Below, in pieces: positions 60,786 through 64,000 of a DNA stretch of 64,000 bases. The notes under the pieces were generated by a model. That model did no database searches, was not told the origin of the DNA, and saw only the letters and a list, made by a program, of their open reading frames with translations. Numbering within the stretch: the stretch's first letter is position 1; the number at the start of each line of letters is the position of its first letter. The DNA is from Pseudomonas fluorescens (GTDB taxonomy: Bacteria; Pseudomonadota; Gammaproteobacteria; Pseudomonadales; Pseudomonadaceae), in contig NZ_CABVHY010000008.1 in the NCBI RefSeq assembly GCF_902497875.1, forward strand, positions 124,001-188,000, read 5' to 3'. Both the position numbers and the translations under genes were made by a program.

Positions 60786-61703
60786 ATGAATGATATGAAC
60801 CAGATGAATATCGCCCACGTCGACCTCAACTTGCTCAAGGCCTTCGAGGCGCTGCATGACGAGTCCAGCGCCAGCCGCGCGGCGTTACGCCTGGGGGTCA
60901 CGCAATCGGCGATGAGTGCAGCATTGCGCCGGTTGCGGGACTTGTATGGCGATCAACTCTTCGTACGCACGGGACGCGGGCTGGCACCGACACTACGGGC
61001 CAACCAGCTGAAACCGGTGGTCAGTGAAGCGCTGAATAAATGTCGACAAAGCCTGGCGATGGTCGATCCGGCTGCCAGTCACTACGAGGGCCGTTCGGTC
61101 GCCGTCGGTCTATCCGATGACTTCGAAATTGCCTACGGTCGCAGGCTGATCGAGGAGGTCGCCCGGCGCGCGCCGAAACTGCGGCTGATCTTTCGGCAAA
61201 CCCACAGCCAGATCGTTGCCCATGCCTTGATGGAGCGCAGTATCGACCTGGCGATTACCGCCGGTGGTTTTGCCGAGCGCATGCTCAGCCGCCAGGTGCT
61301 GGGCGAAGGGGATTACCTGTGCCTGGTGGATCCCCACAGCCTGGCGGACGGGCAGCATGAAATCAGCCTCGACGAGTTCGTCATTCGCGAACACCTATTG
61401 GTGTCGTCAGGAGGGTTTATCGGGATTACCGACGAAGGATTGGCCGGGCTGGGACTGAGCCGACAGGTCTGCGCCTCGACTACCCACTTCGCCGCGCTGC
61501 CTTATTTGCTCAAAGGCAGCCAGGCCGTGGCGACTATCCCGGCCCATGCGGCCCGCAGCATTGCCGCGCTAACCGGGCTGATGCTGCTGCCCTGCCCCCT
61601 GGAGCTGCCGCGCTATCCGATCGAACTGGGCTGGCGCACCAGCGCTCAGCTCGATCCGGTAGTGCTGAAAGTCCGCGAAGCCATAGTGGCGTGCTTTGTG
61701 TAG
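60786..61703 (+). CDS. LysR-family transcriptional regulator
   Basis: A 305-aa protein of the NodD/PcpR-like LysR group: [20 protein letters not shown] and [20 protein letters not shown] form the helix-turn-helix. The effector domain carries [20 protein letters not shown]. Start at 60786, but in-frame ATGs at 60795 and 60804 are also possible; none has a strong ribosome site. Divergent from the nitrilase gene and probably controls it. The stop codon lies inside a REP element. Confidence 0.86.
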   Translation: MNDMNQMNIAHVDLNLLKAFEALHDESSASRAALRLGVTQSAMSAALRRLRDLYGDQLFVRTGRGLAPTLRANQLKPVVSEALNKCRQSLAMVDPAASHYEGRSVAVGLSDDFEIAYGRRLIEEVARRAPKLRLIFRQTHSQIVAHALMERSIDLAITAGGFAERMLSRQVLGEGDYLCLVDPHSLADGQHEISLDEFVIREHLLVSSGGFIGITDEGLAGLGLSRQVCASTTHFAALPYLLKGSQAVATIPAHAARSIAALTGLMLLPCPLELPRYPIELGWRTSAQLDPVVLKVREAIVACFV

Positions 61704-61716
61704 GAGCTGCCGCAGG
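61699..61716. repeat. Single REP element overlapping a stop codon
   Basis: TGTAGGAGCTGCCGCAGG, the same 18-mer as in the REP pairs at 55.3 and 59.7 kb. Its TAG supplies the LysR stop codon (61701-61703). Confidence 0.75.
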
Positions 61717-61767
61717 GTCGGGCTGCGTTCAGACGATCTTTTGATCTTGATCTTCGACGATCTTCAA

Positions 61768-62019
61768 CTATTTCGCCGTCATCAACCGATTGACTTCGCT
61801 ACGCACCATGTTCGCGAACTCCGGTGGAGACAGGGTATCGAGCTCCGAGCGCACCCATTCCGCCCATTTGCCCTTGCGCTTGGAGCGCTCGCCGAACAAG
61901 CGCGCGCCCTCGCCCTTGGCCTTGCCCAGGTTGCTCTGCCAAAGGTCGAACAGACGGGACTTTTCATCTTCGAGCGCCGCGCGCTCGGCAAGGGGCTGGT
62001 TAGCCAGATTGAAGCTCAT
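61768..62019 (-). CDS. Conserved small protein of unknown function
   Basis: An 83-aa protein, MSFNLANQPLAERAALEDEK and on, rich in charged residues and helix formers, ending FANMVRSEVNRLMTAK. No signal peptide, membrane segment or recognised domain. The ATG at 62019 has AGG 8 nt upstream; an in-frame codon 18 nt earlier is possible. Proteins like this occur widely in Pseudomonas; I do not know a function. Convergent with the LysR gene. Confidence 0.6.
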   Translation of the reverse strand: MSFNLANQPLAERAALEDEKSRLFDLWQSNLGKAKGEGARLFGERSKRKGKWAEWVRSELDTLSPPEFANMVRSEVNRLMTAK

Positions 62020-62184
62020 GGGAGTTACCTGCGGCATAAAATAGGCGACATCTTACACTGTAGGGGGAAATCTCCGAGCCTGGATTTTTAGTCGGCGTTG
62101 GGTTCGGGTTCAAAATAGCTGCAACTTTTTCCCTTGAAGCCGACTCCATTGTTCACTGCCCATTCACCTGCAAGGAGTCCCCCC

Positions 62185-62505
62185 ATGGCCCGGAAAACCG
62201 CTGCGCAAATGGTCGAAGAACAAATCAAGGACCAAACCTTCAGCGAGCTGCAGACGCTGATCGAAGAGTCGGAAAAGTTACTCAAAAGCAGTGCTTCGCT
62301 GGTGGGCGAGGAAGCTGAAGGTCTGCGTCAACAAGTTGCGCTGAAACTCAAACAGGCGTCGGACGCCGTATCGAGCGTACGATTACGCGGTAAACCCATG
62401 GTCGATGCCACACAAACCTATATCGGTGGCCATCCATGGCAGACCGTGGCGATTTCCGCCGGCTTTGGTCTGGTGGTCGGCCTTTTGCTGGCACGTCGCA
62501 ACTAA
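62185..62505 (+). CDS. DUF883 (ElaB/YqjD-like) membrane-anchored protein
   Basis: A 106-aa protein with a long amphipathic helix (FSELQTLIEESEKLLKSSAS and on) and a single C-terminal membrane anchor (WQTVAISAGFGLVVGLLLAR). ElaB/YqjD relatives are tail-anchored inner-membrane proteins that bind ribosomes and inactivate them in stationary phase. The ATG at 62185 has CAAGGAG 6 nt upstream. A GC-rich hairpin follows, so it is a single-gene transcript. Confidence 0.85.
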   Translation: MARKTAAQMVEEQIKDQTFSELQTLIEESEKLLKSSASLVGEEAEGLRQQVALKLKQASDAVSSVRLRGKPMVDATQTYIGGHPWQTVAISAGFGLVVGLLLARRN

Positions 62506-62511
62506 GTCGTG

Positions 62512-62532
62512 AGGGGGGACTTGCGCCCCCCT
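62512..62532 (+). terminator. GC-rich hairpin after the DUF883 gene
   Basis: Stem AGGGGGG / CCCCCCT with a 7-nt loop, 7 nt after the stop codon. Weak T tract; a likely transcript end. Confidence 0.6.
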
Positions 62533-62608
62533 TAACTATTTACCGCAGCACCCTGGCGCATTCGCTCTACCGTCCCGTCATGAAGATCCGTCCGCATTCG
62601 GACAGATC

Positions 62609-64000
62609 ATGACGAGCGCACCCTGCATGGCCAACCTCCCGCTTTCCCCGTACTACGACGTCGATAAATTAAAGACACGCTATAACGAGGTACTGACAAA
62701 CGCAGTACGCGATAACGATATTACCGATACAGACAAACAATGGCTGGAAGCCGCCCTTTTACCGGACGACAACGCCCGCGCTGCCCAGGTTGTGCCAATG
62801 CGCATCGACAGGGTCCAGTTCGTGTTGCCGGGCAAGCCACCTTCCGATCTGCTCGGCTCGTTCAAACTGATCGCCCCGAAGGTGAAAGACGCTCCGGTAT
62901 TTCTCTATTCCCTGGCCTGTGGTCTGGAAAAATACCCGGATGAAAACGCCTTACTCGGATCCCTTGCCGAGCGACTCAAGGACCCCGTTAAAAACCGCGA
63001 ACTGCTGCGCTACGTCCCGGTCGATCAGCGTTATGCCATCTGCGCCACGCTCCCGGTAGAACTCCAGCCCTATCTTGTTATCGTTGATGCTTTCACTGAT
63101 CTGCGCCAAGCGCTGCTGGACAACTCGACAGGCGATCTGGTGCGAATGGGGGACGAGTTCCTCAGCCTGCCTTCCCTCGACTCCGTGCTGAATGATTACC
63201 TGCAAATCCAGCTGGATGAACTCTACCCTGAGGGAGGCCTGGATCCGGAGGCTATTTACGTCAACAGTTTCATCACCCTGGATGAAGAAGACGAGCACGG
63301 AGAAACCCACTCCATTCAACGCGAGATTTCCTCATCCACGCTGACAGAAGCTGTTTTGGCGTATTACCGCAGCGGTTCATGGCCTACAACACAAACCAGG
63401 GAGTTCCGCAGTTCGGTTGGCCTTGAAGAGGAGTACGCACGTAGAGGCTTGCCTGCTATAAACGATGCCAACCGGTTTGAAGCGCTGATCAGTCAAGCCA
63501 GTACCGAACTACCGACTCTTTTCGAAAAAGCACTCGCTCAATTCTGGTCAAGTCCATTTGCCGGCAAGCACACTCGCAGCGACTATTTCGCTGATGTTCT
63601 GACACAACGGTTCGCCGAGGAATTGAAGTTGCACGAGTATTCCGGCGACATTTCCCCGGCCGAGAAAACCTGGCTCTCCGAGGTCTGCCAATTACCCTCG
63701 AACGCCTCCTCCCCCGCAGCGGACACGCTTCGGATCGATCATCTTTCCTATACTGCACCTGGAGAAAACGAGATCTTTTTTGCCGGGGCTTTTCTGGTCA
63801 GCCACGCCCTCCCGACGTCCTCCAGGGTATTCCTCTATGTGCCGAACGAAGGGCTTGAATCGTTCGAAAACCGCCACACCCTGAAAGCACAACTGGAGGC
63901 ACGACAAGAGCGTCCCGGCTCACTCAACAACCTGTTGTCTTGCCTCTCTTTGAATGAACATCTTGTATCGCAGGCCCCCGCAGGTTTTGGTTTCCAGGGC
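62609..64000 (+). CDS. Large toxin-like protein (DUF6543-like), partial
   Basis: The first 464 codons of a protein cut by the right window edge. Blocks such as YLQIQLDELYPEGGLDPEAI, ISSSTLTEAVLAYYRSG, FEKALAQFWSSPFAGKHTRS and SRVFLYVPNEGLESFENRHT resemble the dermonecrotic-toxin-like (DUF6543) Pseudomonas family also suspected for the two giant genes at 2.8-12.9 kb, but with a different subtype. Two in-frame ATGs (62609 and 62627) are possible, neither with a strong ribosome site. No signal peptide. Function is inferred from family likeness only. Confidence 0.6.
   Translation, partial: MTSAPCMANLPLSPYYDVDKLKTRYNEVLTNAVRDNDITDTDKQWLEAALLPDDNARAAQVVPMRIDRVQFVLPGKPPSDLLGSFKLIAPKVKDAPVFLYSLACGLEKYPDENALLGSLAERLKDPVKNRELLRYVPVDQRYAICATLPVELQPYLVIVDAFTDLRQALLDNSTGDLVRMGDEFLSLPSLDSVLNDYLQIQLDELYPEGGLDPEAIYVNSFITLDEEDEHGETHSIQREISSSTLTEAVLAYYRSGSWPTTQTREFRSSVGLEEEYARRGLPAINDANRFEALISQASTELPTLFEKALAQFWSSPFAGKHTRSDYFADVLTQRFAEELKLHEYSGDISPAEKTWLSEVCQLPSNASSPAADTLRIDHLSYTAPGENEIFFAGAFLVSHALPTSSRVFLYVPNEGLESFENRHTLKAQLEARQERPGSLNNLLSCLSLNEHLVSQAPAGFGFQG

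Noticed and set aside
61739..61790. GATCTT repeats as a regulatory array
   Set aside because: Only a few short, imperfect copies next to a REP element; no consistent spacing.

Overview
The window looks like the chromosome of a fluorescens-group Pseudomonas. The coding sequence is GC-rich, central metabolism includes a zwf-gnd pair, short Pseudomonas-type REP inverted repeats occur (three sites near 55.3, 59.7 and 61.7 kb), there is a TonB siderophore receptor, LysR regulators sit divergent from metabolic genes, and a complete-looking but ClpV-less type VI secretion (T6SS) locus fills the centre. No rRNA, tRNA, insertion sequence or CRISPR array was seen.

Layout. 0-2.3 kb: zwf (cut by the window edge) and gnd, overlapping by ATGA on the minus strand. 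2.5-13 kb: a 61-aa coiled-coil protein, then two very large (about 1,650 aa) paralogous toxin-like proteins in the same orientation with matching leader sequences. A third, distant relative starts at 62.6 kb and runs off the right edge. 13-20.2 kb: cptA, an FhuE-type TonB receptor behind a Fur-box-like palindrome, a GNAT, a DinB-family protein, zapE and a SnoaL-like gene. 20.2-21.1 kb: a small gene graveyard (remnants of a YafY regulator, a TonB receptor C-terminus and a second SnoaL-like gene) around one small secreted protein.

21.1-43.3 kb: the T6SS. On the minus strand are vasI/tagO, tssA and tssM; between tssA and tssM a 5' stub of vgrG and a PoNi-like immunity gene have been inserted. 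On the plus strand are tssB, tssC, tssE, tssF, tssG, a single ORF fusing an FHA domain to the TssJ lipoprotein, tssK, tssL, hcp and vgrG. These are followed by a cargo module: DUF2169 adaptor, PAAR-like DUF4150 tip, and an effector ending in a polymorphic toxin type 15 (Tde-like, HxxD) DNase domain. No clpV/tssH, kinase/phosphatase pair or sigma-54 activator is present.

43.3-53.2 kb: a remarkable immunity array. Six 220-aa paralogues of the Tdi type (GAD-like plus DUF1851-like C-terminus) sit in two blocks (4+2) with an exact 787-bp period. Each is followed by a composite spacer that, in most copies, joins a vgrG-derived segment to the last bases of the effector gene. Between and after the blocks are AT-rich orphan genes: a divergent Tdi-like gene, two beta-propeller-like paralogues, TPR-like and Imm30-like candidates, one truncated and one frameshifted gene, and collapsed vgrG/effector/DUF2169 fragments. 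The most economical reading is an archive of old effector-immunity cassettes displaced downstream each time the vgrG-linked effector was replaced, with immunity retained.

53.3-62.5 kb: ordinary chromosome. It holds a YafY-type regulator divergent from an aldo/keto reductase, an agmatinase-family gene with a polyamine-binding protein and divergent LysR, a LEA-type lipoprotein, a GNAT, a nitrilase-family gene with divergent LysR, and small conserved proteins including a DUF883 membrane protein.
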